Source: CAYNQK01 sp964470375 (GTDB taxonomy: Bacteria > Spirochaetota > Spirochaetia > Treponematales > JBGSOB01). Taken from it: a stretch of DNA of 64,000 bases. Below are positions 1 to 7,336 of this stretch, piece by piece. Each line of letters begins with the position of its first letter. Positions within the stretch are counted from its first letter, which is position 1. The notes below the pieces were generated by a model that saw only the letters and a list, made by a program, of their open reading frames with translations, had not been told where the DNA came from and searched no databases. Location of the stretch: assembly GCA_964470375.1 (NCBI GenBank), contig CAYYCP010000005.1, positions 7,675 to 71,674 of the forward strand, in the 5' to 3' direction. Made by a program: the position numbers and the translations under genes.

Positions 1-4
1 GGCC

Positions 5-2071
5 ATGGGAGCCATCCTGAATTCCGAGGGCCTCTCTCCAGATAGCGCCGCTATAGCTGGGATACGCTCGCGCCTGGACCGGGCTATGGATCCCGATAAG
101 CCCATCCGCCTATCGACTGATCTGCGATCCGCCCTGGAGGCCGCCGAGACGGCGGCCGGATCGGGACGGGTGGACGCTAGCAAGCTTGTACAGGCGGCCT
201 GGCCCATGATGAAGCCACTGCTGGGATCCTTGGTGGTGGCAAAGGCCGCCTCCCAGGCCGTGCCGGCAGACGGCCCCACCCAGGCACCAGGACAGGCATC
301 GCCCCAGCAGGGTTCGGCTGCGGCGCCCGTCCTCTCCCCGGAGGACGCGCGCTTCCTGGCCGAGTACGGGCGCGAGATGGGACCGTCCAACTGCGCCGAG
401 GCCTACGGCCGCGACGCGGAGATGGATACCATCCTGTCCATCCTCCTCAAGGTCTTCAAGCCCAATCCCCTCCTCATAGGCGACCCGGGCGTGGGCAAGA
501 CGGCCATCGTGGAGGGGCTGGCCCTGCGCTTCCTGGAGGGCCGCGTCCCCGAGAAGCTCAAGGGCTACCGCATCTTTGAGCTCAGGCTGGGAGACCTGAA
601 TGCCGGCACCCAGTTCAAGGGCAGCTTCGAGGAGCGTATCAAGCGCATCTTCGACCTGGCCGAGCGCAGCGGCAAGATTATTTTTTTCATCGACGAGATC
701 CACCTCCTGGGCGATGAGCGCTTCACCCAGGAGCTGGGCAATCTCCTCAAGCCGCCTCTTGCGCGTGGTCTCTTCCCCGTCATCGGGGCAACCACCCAGG
801 AGGACTACTACCGCTACCTCAATCACAGCGAGGCCCTGACGCGTCGCTTCCAGACCGTGGAGGTCAAGGAGCCGGACGCGGAGAAGACCGGCCTGATCCT
901 GGAGCGCCTGCGCCCGCGCTTCGAGTCCCACCACCGCCTGAGCGTTGCCCCGGACCTGACCGCCATGGCCATTGAGCTGGCGGGATCCTTCATCCACCAG
1001 CGCTTCTTCCCGGACAAGGCCATCGACCTCATGGACCGGGCCTGCTCCAAGGCAGCCCTGGCGGGGGCTCCCTCCCTGGCGGCGGATCATCTCTACGCTG
1101 CCTTAAGCGACGTCATCGGGGTGAGGGTGACCAGGGAATCGGCCTGCCTGGACGCCAGCCTGTCCGGCCTGGAGAAGGAGTTGAGCGCCGTCATCAAGGG
1201 GCAGGATCAGGCCATCCAGGGCGTGGGGGCCACTATACGCCTCTGCAAGCGCCGTTTGGACCTGCGCACGGAGCGACCGGACGGTGTCTTCCTCTTCGCC
1301 GGTCCATCGGGCTGTGGCAAGACCGCCCTGGCCGAGGCCTTGGCCAAGGCCGTCTCAGGCAAGCGCGACGCCCTCTACCGCATCGACATGAGCGAGTACG
1401 CCGACGGCTACTCGGCCTCCCGCCTGGTGGGCTCCCCGCCTGGCTTCGTGGGCTACTCCGAGCGCCCGGCTCTGGATGTGGCCGCCGACAAGGCCGCCGG
1501 GGGGGTGGTCCTCCTGGACGAGTTCGAGAAGGCCTCCCTGGCTGTTCAGCGCATCTTCCTTCAGGTTTTCGACGAGGGCCGGGCTACCCTGGCTACGGGC
1601 AAGCCGGTGGACTTCAGCCATACCACATTCGTGGCGACCTGTAACGTCTTAGCCAAACCGGAAGCCGCCGTGGGCTTCGCCGTCTCGTCCGCCGCCCGGG
1701 CGGAGCGCGGGCCCATGCTGGCGGCCGTGGAGAAGCTCTTCACGCCGGAGATCCTGGGGCGCTTCGACGAGATCATCCCCTTCCGGCGCCTGGAGTTGGC
1801 CGATTGCGAGCAGATCCTGCGCGAGGTCATCGGGCCCGAGGCCGCCGCCCGCCTCAAGGAGGAGTACGGCATCGGCCTCAGCCTGGACGATGACGCGGCC
1901 GCCTTCATCGCCGAGCGCGGCTATTCCGAGGAGCTGGGCGCGCGCAATCTGAACAAGGCCTTCCAGGACCTGGTCCTCAAGCCCATCAACGAGGGCCTGC
2001 CGGGCAACCAGGGCAAGTCCCTGCGGGCGCGCCTGCGGGACGGGAGCGTCATCATCGAGAGCGGAGGTTGA
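5..2071 (+). CDS. ClpA-type double-AAA+ unfoldase (Clp/Hsp100), 5' end possibly incomplete
   Basis: Hexameric ATP-driven protein unfoldase of the Clp/Hsp100 family, cytoplasmic. Two AAA+ modules are visible: Walker A GDPGVGKT at residues 159-166 with Walker B IIFFIDEIH, then Walker A GPSGCGKT at 433-440 with VVLLDEFEKA. A VGF tripeptide (556-558) lies where ClpA and ClpX carry the IGL/IGF loop that docks on ClpP, so partnership with ClpP is likely. The first ~110 residues do not look like the usual double Clp_N repeat and are Ala/Pro-rich near 80-105. At 688 residues it is shorter than E. coli ClpA (758). The start is the first ATG in the window, only four bases from the edge, so the true N-terminus may lie outside. 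The next gene starts 2 bases after its stop. Confidence 0.88.
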   Translation: MGAILNSEGLSPDSAAIAGIRSRLDRAMDPDKPIRLSTDLRSALEAAETAAGSGRVDASKLVQAAWPMMKPLLGSLVVAKAASQAVPADGPTQAPGQASPQQGSAAAPVLSPEDARFLAEYGREMGPSNCAEAYGRDAEMDTILSILLKVFKPNPLLIGDPGVGKTAIVEGLALRFLEGRVPEKLKGYRIFELRLGDLNAGTQFKGSFEERIKRIFDLAERSGKIIFFIDEIHLLGDERFTQELGNLLKPPLARGLFPVIGATTQEDYYRYLNHSEALTRRFQTVEVKEPDAEKTGLILERLRPRFESHHRLSVAPDLTAMAIELAGSFIHQRFFPDKAIDLMDRACSKAALAGAPSLAADHLYAALSDVIGVRVTRESACLDASLSGLEKELSAVIKGQDQAIQGVGATIRLCKRRLDLRTERPDGVFLFAGPSGCGKTALAEALAKAVSGKRDALYRIDMSEYADGYSASRLVGSPPGFVGYSERPALDVAADKAAGGVVLLDEFEKASLAVQRIFLQVFDEGRATLATGKPVDFSHTTFVATCNVLAKPEAAVGFAVSSAARAERGPMLAAVEKLFTPEILGRFDEIIPFRRLELADCEQILREVIGPEAAARLKEEYGIGLSLDDDAAAFIAERGYSEELGARNLNKAFQDLVLKPINEGLPGNQGKSLRARLRDGSVIIESGG

Positions 2072-2073
2072 GC

Positions 2074-2640
2074 ATGGCCATCACCTATGAGGAGATCAAG
2101 GGCTACCTGGATTCCGAGGGCATCAAGTACCTGTGGGTGGAGGAGGGGGCCTACCTGGCCACCGGCTTCAACACCAGCATCTACCGCCGCGACGACGGGA
2201 CGCCCAACCTGGCCATGGCCATCAAGCTGGAGGAGGACGGGGAGTACTTCAAGCTGGTGGCCCCCAAGGTCTACGTCTTCAAGGACGGGCCCACCAAGCT
2301 GGCCTTCTGGCAGACCCTGCTGATGATCTGCTGGAAGACCAAGCTGCTGGAGTTCGAGTACGACGACAATGACGGTGAGGTGCGCTGCATAGTGGAATTC
2401 CCCATCGAGGACGGGACCCTCACCAAGCGCCAGCTCATGCGCTGCCTGCGCGGAATGGTCAGCCTGATAGAGGAGTACCATCCCGTGATCAGCAAGGCCA
2501 GGGCAGAGGGCGTCATCCAATTCAACGATGGAACTCCGGATCCGGCGGCGAGCGCCCTTCAGGCCATGATCGAGCAGCTCCTGGCGGCCCAAAAGGCCAA
2601 GGAGACGGCTAAGCCCTCGGCTATCCGTCTGGAGGAGTGA
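2074..2640 (+). CDS. YbjN/secretion-chaperone-like small protein paired with ClpA
   Basis: A 188-residue soluble acidic protein without signal peptide or membrane segment. I do not recognise it with certainty. The pattern of a sensed N-terminal domain (YLWVEEGAYLATGF), a central KLVAPKVYVF strand and a C-terminal helical stretch resembles the YbjN / type-III-secretion-chaperone-like fold, which binds peptides or client proteins. The start is ATG 2074, with GGAGG at 2063-2067 and a 6-base spacer; an in-frame TTG at 2068 would overlap the clpA stop. The gap to the ClpA stop is two bases, so the genes are almost certainly co-transcribed and translationally coupled. That placement suggests an adaptor or client-delivery factor for the unfoldase; this is inference. 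Confidence 0.6.
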   Translation: MAITYEEIKGYLDSEGIKYLWVEEGAYLATGFNTSIYRRDDGTPNLAMAIKLEEDGEYFKLVAPKVYVFKDGPTKLAFWQTLLMICWKTKLLEFEYDDNDGEVRCIVEFPIEDGTLTKRQLMRCLRGMVSLIEEYHPVISKARAEGVIQFNDGTPDPAASALQAMIEQLLAAQKAKETAKPSAIRLEE

Positions 2641-2712
2641 GGGGCGCTTTCCCGCGCTGTCCTCTTTCCCGCCCAGCGGTCTCGCGGTCTTAAGGCACTC
2701 TTTTCCAATTCC

Positions 2713-3621
2713 TCAGCGCAGGCGGGCGATCGCCTCTATCTCCACAAGGGCGCCCTTAGGAAGGGCGGCCACCTGGATTGTTGAGCGCGCGGGCATGACC
2801 CCGCTGAAGCGTTTGGCATAGACCTCGTTCACAGCTGCGAAGTCGCCCATATCGACAAGGAAGATGGTGGTTTTGACGATGGAGCGGATCGGCGCGCCCT
2901 CCGTCTCCAGAATGGCTTCGATATTATCGAGGGCTTGCTCGGTCTGGGCCTGGGCGCCCTCGGCCAGTCGGCCGCTCTCCGGGTCCATGCCCAGCTGCCC
3001 CGAGAGGAAGACGAAGCGCCCCGTCTTCACCGCCTGGGAGTAGGGGCCGATGGGGGCCGGGGCCCTGACTGTGAGCAAGGCCTTGGGCGTGGAGCGCCGA
3101 GCCACCGCCAAGCCGCCGGCCACGAGGGCCGCCATAAAGGCTGCAATAAGAAACGCGAACTTGAGCCAGGTGATAATGGAGGCTGCGGCCGCCAGACCAG
3201 GATATTCCCCGGGGTGTACGGCGATCATAACGGCCACGAGGATATTCTCAACATAATCGGTGGCGGCCGGGAGGAGGGGGGCCAGGATGAGGAAGCGCCA
3301 GGCTGTGTGTCCTTTGTCCATCGCCTTGATGGCCGTGCCGATGATGGCGGCCAGGGCCAGGGCGTAGACCAGGGGATAGATCGTGTCCAGAGCCTCCAGG
3401 GCGCGGTAGGCCCTTAGGCCGGGGCCGGCCTTCATGGCATCCACGAGCCCCCGGTAGGCGGGATAGTCCATATTCGGCGTCATGTCAGGTATGAGGCGCC
3501 CGGTGGCCGCTTGGAAGGGGGGCATGAGGGCGAAGACGAAGACCAGGGTCAATACGATGTAGACGCAGAAAAGGATGAGGGTCTTCTTGGACGTGGATAC
3601 CTTGAAAAGCAGTCGTATCAT
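2713..3621 (-). CDS. Four-helix membrane domain fused to a RidA (YjgF) domain
   Basis: A 302-residue protein with two parts. The N-terminal ~175 residues carry about four hydrophobic segments (beginning LILFCVYIVLTLVFVFALMP). The C-terminal ~125 residues are a complete RidA domain: IGPYSQAVKTGRFVFLSGQLG near its start and PARSTIQVAALP with the catalytic-type Arg, then VEIEAIA near its end. RidA enzymes hydrolyse reactive enamine/imine intermediates and are normally free cytosolic trimers of ~130 residues. No stop or obvious internal start separates the halves. The start ATG 3621 precedes the first hydrophobic helix. There is a good -10 (TATAGT) 6 bases upstream, predicting a leaderless mRNA. 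The gene is divergent from a TrmB-type regulator. Confidence 0.75.
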   Translation of the reverse strand: MIRLLFKVSTSKKTLILFCVYIVLTLVFVFALMPPFQAATGRLIPDMTPNMDYPAYRGLVDAMKAGPGLRAYRALEALDTIYPLVYALALAAIIGTAIKAMDKGHTAWRFLILAPLLPAATDYVENILVAVMIAVHPGEYPGLAAAASIITWLKFAFLIAAFMAALVAGGLAVARRSTPKALLTVRAPAPIGPYSQAVKTGRFVFLSGQLGMDPESGRLAEGAQAQTEQALDNIEAILETEGAPIRSIVKTTIFLVDMGDFAAVNEVYAKRFSGVMPARSTIQVAALPKGALVEIEAIARLR

Positions 3622-3627
3622 AGAATG

Positions 3628-3656
3628 ACTATACTCCTCGCCTGCTTTGCTGGAAA
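3628..3656 (-). promoter_or_regulatory. Promoter of the RidA fusion gene (leaderless type)
   Basis: On the minus strand: TTTCCA (3656-3651), 17-base spacer, TATAGT (3633-3628), then 6 bases to ATG 3621. Transcription would begin at or next to the start codon. Confidence 0.55.
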
Positions 3657-3695
3657 GGGCCGGTTTGGATGCCTCGGGAGCGACCACGCAAGGCG

Positions 3696-3746
3696 GCGCC
3701 GGAATCCTGCCGGCGCTTGACGGCTCTACCACGGCGGCAGGATACT
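3696..3746 (+). promoter_or_regulatory. Promoter of the TrmB-type regulator with abutting inverted repeat
   Basis: TTGACG (3717-3722), 18-base spacer, GATACT (3741-3746), 8 bases to ATG 3755. A perfect 7-bp inverted repeat GCGCCGG (3696-3702) / CCGGCGC (3710-3716) with a 7-base centre ends exactly where the -35 begins. It is a candidate operator, possibly for the regulator itself or for both divergent genes. Confidence 0.45.
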
Positions 3747-3754
3747 GGGGTGGC

Positions 3755-4492
3755 ATGGACATCCAGGAATGCCTCGTGGAGACGGGCCTGACAGGTCAGG
3801 AGGCCGCCCTCTACCTTGCCCTCTGCCGCCAGGGTCAGCTGACGGGTTATGAGGCCGCCAAGGTATGCGGCATATCGCGCTCCAACGCCTACCACGCCCT
3901 CTCGGCTTTGGTGGAAAAGGGCGGAGCCTACCGCGTCGAGGGGGAGCCGGCCGCTTACGTTCCCGTCCCGCCCGTGGAGTATGTCATGAACTGCAGGCGC
4001 CGCATGGAGGGAATACTCTCCCGCCTGGAGCGCGAGCTGCCCGCGGCGCGCGAGCCCAGCGCTCCCTTCCTGACCATCCAGGGGCGCGAGCGGGTCCTGG
4101 AGAAGATGCTGGGCCTCATCCAGGGCACCCGTCTCAGGATCTACCTCTCGATGGCCGCCGCCGAGCTGGCCCTCCTCATACCCGAGCTCGAGGCCGCGGC
4201 GGCGAGGGGGGTCAAGGTGGTGGCCGTCAGTGATGCCCCGGCTCTTCCGTCGGCATTCATCGTCTACCAGAGGCCTAAGCGCGCAGGTTTGGTGCGCCTG
4301 ATAGCCGACTCACAGCACGTTTTAACCGGCGAAATGGGACCTGAGGCGGCCATGTGTGTGTATTCACGCAACCCGGCCCTAGTTCAGCTCATCAAGGATT
4401 CGCTCACGGATGAGATGGCGCTTGCCGGCAGGGACGGCGGGGCTCCCGAGGAGAGGCGCGGCGCGGGCATGGATACCGGCCGCCCTTCCTAA
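3755..4492 (+). CDS. TrmB-family transcriptional regulator
   Basis: A 245-residue DNA-binding protein. Residues ~1-70 form the TrmB-type winged helix (LTGQEAALYLALCRQG, then YEAAKVCGISRSNAYHALSAL as the recognition helix region), followed by a short coiled linker (RRMEGILSRLERELPAA) and a C-terminal sensor-like domain of ~150 residues. TrmB relatives control sugar or stress genes in response to small ligands. The frame is open upstream to 3647, but ATG 3755 matches the family N-terminus and sits 8 bases from a -10. It is divergent from the RidA-membrane fusion, a typical arrangement for a local regulator and its target. The ligand cannot be read from the sequence. Confidence 0.75.
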   Translation: MDIQECLVETGLTGQEAALYLALCRQGQLTGYEAAKVCGISRSNAYHALSALVEKGGAYRVEGEPAAYVPVPPVEYVMNCRRRMEGILSRLERELPAAREPSAPFLTIQGRERVLEKMLGLIQGTRLRIYLSMAAAELALLIPELEAAAARGVKVVAVSDAPALPSAFIVYQRPKRAGLVRLIADSQHVLTGEMGPEAAMCVYSRNPALVQLIKDSLTDEMALAGRDGGAPEERRGAGMDTGRPS

Positions 4493-4549
4493 GCCTGCCG
4501 CGCGCGATTATAATGAGGTGGCCGAGGCATTCGGCGCTGAGGAGGGGCG

Positions 4550-5080
4550 ATGGACGAGCTAGAATTGAAGCGTTTCCTGGTCAGGGCCAAGCGCAGCACC
4601 TACGCCTCCGGGGCGCCCGGGGGCCCGAGCCCCCGCAGCGGGGCCCAGGATCTGCCGTATGAGGAAGGCGCTCTGCGCTATCTAGACAGCTACTACGGCG
4701 GTATCCAGTTCCTAGGCCAGGAGACGGTCTGGCTTTCCGGCACGCCGATCTGGGGCATGAATTACTGGGGCGAGAACATCGACGCCGCTCTGGCAGCCCT
4801 CTCCTCCGGCTCCGGCCAGGCCGACCTTCAATCCAGCGAGGAGCGCGGCATGCCGCCCTTCGAGATGAGCGTCTTCCTGAAAGAGGCCCTGATGGCGGTC
4901 GGCGAGGAAGCCCCCTTCCGCGGCCCCTGGGAACTCAAACGCCGCTTTGGATCCTCAGAGGCGGCCTATCGCTGTCACTGGGCCGGCGACATCTCCGGCT
5001 TCACCGGCGAGGAGACCATCGCGGTGGACGATCGGGCCATCTACCGCCTCTTCTTCCACGGCGGGGCCATCCTCAAGTAA
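4550..5080 (+). CDS. DUF5680 domain protein
   Basis: A 176-residue soluble protein recognised as DUF5680 by FLVRAKRSTYASG, DLPYEEGALRYLDSYYGG, FLGQETVW and PIWGMNYWG in the expected order. The C-terminal third (GPWELKRRFGSSEAAYRCHWAGDISGF, then AIYRLFFHGG) completes the domain. No function is established for the family; some members are fused to helix-turn-helix domains, but none is present here. The start ATG 4550 has GAGGAGGGG just upstream, and TATAAT is at 4509-4514. It is a single gene followed by the ABC-F leader region. Confidence 0.75.
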   Translation: MDELELKRFLVRAKRSTYASGAPGGPSPRSGAQDLPYEEGALRYLDSYYGGIQFLGQETVWLSGTPIWGMNYWGENIDAALAALSSGSGQADLQSSEERGMPPFEMSVFLKEALMAVGEEAPFRGPWELKRRFGSSEAAYRCHWAGDISGFTGEETIAVDDRAIYRLFFHGGAILK

Positions 5081-5167
5081 TCAGCGGGCGAGTCCGCGCG
5101 GCCGCACCCTGGAGAAGGCTTGCCTTGGATGTTCTATGCGGTGTATCCTTTCCATGAAGGAAACGGC

Positions 5168-5266
5168 GTGAAGCACAGTGTGAGAATCAACTACCTACTG
5201 CGGACCCAGGGACGAGTTGGCCTCCATAGGGGAGGTCTGTCCGCGGGGGGCGTTGGAGATTTTTGA
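5168..5266 (+). CDS. Leader peptide of the ABC-F attenuator (32 codons)
   Basis: A short frame with GTG start (5168), GAAGGA six bases upstream (5156-5161) and a TGA at 5264-5266; the peptide ends in GGLSAGGVGDF. An in-frame ATG at 5129 behind GGAGAAGG would give 45 codons, so the exact start is open. The stop is 14 bases before a hairpin and ~50 bases before an intrinsic terminator that precedes the ABC-F start. This is the expected position for a ribosome-sensing leader peptide. Coding status is inferred from position and RBS, not homology. Confidence 0.55.
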   Translation: MKHSVRINYLLRTQGRVGLHRGGLSAGGVGDF

Positions 5267-5280
5267 GATCCAGTCCTTCC

Positions 5281-5348
5281 GCGCGGCCCTCCATGGGAGG
5301 CCGCGCTCATGATATGCCGCGTGGCCTCGGGTCACGCGGTTTTTTTTT
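5281..5348 (+). promoter_or_regulatory. Transcription attenuator with mutually exclusive hairpins
   Basis: Three competing pairings can be drawn. First, P1: GCGCGGCC (5281-5288) with GGCCGCGC (5299-5306). Second, the terminator: CCGCGTGGCC (5317-5326) with GGTCACGCGG (5330-5339), a 10-bp stem (one G-U pair) and UCG loop, followed by nine Ts (5340-5348). Third, an antiterminator: GAGGCCGCG (5297-5305) with CGTGGCCTC (5320-5328), nine pairs including one G-U. P1 hides the antiterminator strand and so favours termination. Disrupting P1 would let the antiterminator form and transcription enter the ABC-F gene at 5364. Confidence 0.8.
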
Positions 5349-5363
5349 GCAGGGAGAGCAGAC

Positions 5364-7253
5364 ATGTCGATTATCGAATGCCGCGAACTGGGGAAGGACG
5401 TCGCGGGCAGGATCTTATTCGAGTCAGTCAGTTTCAGCGTAGACGAGGGGCAGAAGCTGGGGCTTATCGGTCCCAACGGCTGCGGCAAGACGAGCTTTCT
5501 CAGGATACTGATGGGGCTGGACGAAGACCACTCCGGGCGCGTCCTGCGCGATCCGGCGAAGCGCCTGGCCTACCTGCCCCAGGTCCCGCGTGTGGAGGCT
5601 GGCTTGAGCGCAATGGACTACCTCCTCTCCGATGTGCTGGCCATGCGTAGACGGATGGAGGAGATGGAAGAACGCATGGCATCCGGTCGCGGCTCCGAGG
5701 CAGAAGCTCTGTTAGTAGAATACGGGAGAATCCGCGAGGAATACGAGGGCCTGGGTGGAGACGCCGCCGAGGAGAGGGTGGCGCGTTCCATGAAGAGGGC
5801 CGGCCTGGGAGCTCTCGCCGATACGCCGGCGAACAGCCTCTCGGGAGGGGAGCTCAACATTCTCTGTCTCCTCAAGGCCCTCCTGCTCCAGCCCGACCTC
5901 CTTATCCTGGACGAGCCGGGCAATCACCTCGATCTCTGGGGCCAGGCCTGGCTGGAGGATTTCCTGTCGGGCCTGCCTATCGCCCTGATTCTAGTATCGC
6001 ACAACCGCTGGCTCCTGGACCGCGTAGTGGGGCGAATCTTGTCATTCGAGGACGGCGTTCTGAGGGCCTATTCGGGCAATTACTCGGCGGCCCGCCTTGA
6101 GCGCCTGCGGCGGGCGGCCGCCCAGGGCGCCGGGTGGCAAGCCGACCGGAAGCGCGTGGAGCGCCTTGAGGCCCTGGTCAAGCGCTTCGAGATCATCGCC
6201 CGGAGCAGGCCGGATCCGGCCTGGGGGAAGCGCCTACGCGCGCGCCGAAGTCAGCTGGAGCGCGAGCGGTTGCAAGCCCGGACCAAGCCCGGCGCTGGAC
6301 AGAAAGTGATGGATTTGGACTTCGGGGAAAGCCTCGCCAAGTCCACGTATGCCATGATCGTCTCCGATTACTCGAAGGCCTATGGGGAGAGGCTGCTCCT
6401 GGAGAGGACCGGTTTCGATCTTTTGCGCGGCGAGAAGGCGGCCTTGGTAGGTCCCAACGGCTGCGGTAAGACGAGCTTTCTGCGCGACTTGGTGGAGAGC
6501 AAGTCCTGGGATGCTGGTCCCCTGCGCGTGCCGGCTTCAATGAAGCTGGCTTATATTTCCCAAAACCAGGACGTATTCGAGCCCGGGCGGAGTTTGGTCG
6601 GATGCATCGAGTCGCTGGGCGCGCGGCCGGACGAGGCGCGCAAGCTTCTGCGCCGTTTCCTCTTCAATTTCGAGGATATGGAAAAGACCGTGGAATCCCT
6701 ATCGGGAGGGGAGCTCAACCGCCTCCAGCTGGCCCGGGCTGTCTATCAGGGCGCCAGTCTCCTCGTACTGGACGAGCCCACCAACCACCTGGACATCCCA
6801 TCGAGAGAGGCCTTGGAAGAGGCCTTGGAGGACTTCGATGGAACCGTACTCCTGGTATCCCATGACCGCTACCTCCTGGAAGCTGTAACCGATAGGGTGA
6901 TCGAAATACGGGATGGCCGGTTCCGCCCCTATGAGGGCAGCTTCTCCGAATATTGGCGCGATATCGGTGCTGATAGATCACTGGCCTCCCTGTCAGCCCG
7001 AGGAGGCATGGGCGGTCGCGCGGCCAGCCTGGCCCGGGCTCGTTTGAACCCCTCAGACGGGATGTCTTCCGCGGGCGCCGGCGTGGAGCTGACCGCGAGA
7101 ATAGAATCCCTTGAAAAGGATAAGGCGGCGGCGGAAAAGGCCGCCGAGGCAGCCATAGCCAGGGAGGATTTCGCGACCGGGAGACACATGGCGGCCGAGG
7201 CCGGGCGCCTGGGGCGCCTCATCGACAAGCTCTATAGGGACTTGTGCGGATGA
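5364..7253 (+). CDS. ABC-F family ATPase (ribosome-acting), attenuator-controlled
   Basis: A 629-residue soluble protein with two ABC ATPase domains and no membrane segments. Walker A GPNGCGKT occurs at residues 36-43 and 363-370, and LSGGE signatures occur in both halves. The second half has the standard LDEPTNHLD, while the first has LDEPGNHLD. An Arg-rich linker lies between the domains, and there is a C-terminal coiled coil (IESLEKDKAAAEKAAEA and on). ABC-F proteins bind the ribosomal E site; some are housekeeping factors and some protect against macrolides, lincosamides, pleuromutilins or phenicols. The terminator/antiterminator and leader peptide just upstream match the regulation of inducible resistance-type members. 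ATG 5364 follows AGGGAG. The resistance role is inference. Confidence 0.85.
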   Translation: MSIIECRELGKDVAGRILFESVSFSVDEGQKLGLIGPNGCGKTSFLRILMGLDEDHSGRVLRDPAKRLAYLPQVPRVEAGLSAMDYLLSDVLAMRRRMEEMEERMASGRGSEAEALLVEYGRIREEYEGLGGDAAEERVARSMKRAGLGALADTPANSLSGGELNILCLLKALLLQPDLLILDEPGNHLDLWGQAWLEDFLSGLPIALILVSHNRWLLDRVVGRILSFEDGVLRAYSGNYSAARLERLRRAAAQGAGWQADRKRVERLEALVKRFEIIARSRPDPAWGKRLRARRSQLERERLQARTKPGAGQKVMDLDFGESLAKSTYAMIVSDYSKAYGERLLLERTGFDLLRGEKAALVGPNGCGKTSFLRDLVESKSWDAGPLRVPASMKLAYISQNQDVFEPGRSLVGCIESLGARPDEARKLLRRFLFNFEDMEKTVESLSGGELNRLQLARAVYQGASLLVLDEPTNHLDIPSREALEEALEDFDGTVLLVSHDRYLLEAVTDRVIEIRDGRFRPYEGSFSEYWRDIGADRSLASLSARGGMGGRAASLARARLNPSDGMSSAGAGVELTARIESLEKDKAAAEKAAEAAIAREDFATGRHMAAEAGRLGRLIDKLYRDLCG

Positions 7254-7294
7254 ATTCCCCTCCGGTTGACACGGGCGAAAAAGAAGGGCCAGTA

Positions 7295-7315
7295 TGCTAT
7301 ATTATTCCTAGGAAT
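7295..7315 (+). promoter_or_regulatory. Extended -10 promoter and palindrome before the CsgG-like gene
   Basis: TG-C-TATATT (7295-7303) is an extended -10. A TTGACA at 7266-7271 is 26 bases away, too far to be its -35. The perfect 12-bp palindrome ATTCCTAGGAAT (7304-7315) overlaps the expected start of transcription and could be an operator. Confidence 0.45.
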
Positions 7316-7336
7316 CCCTGAACCCTGGAGGATCTC

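Noticed and set aside
5136..5171. Alternative 11-codon leader (MRCILSMKETA) before the ABC-F gene
   Set aside because: No good RBS and it ends too far from the hairpins; the frame stopping at 5266 fits the attenuator better.
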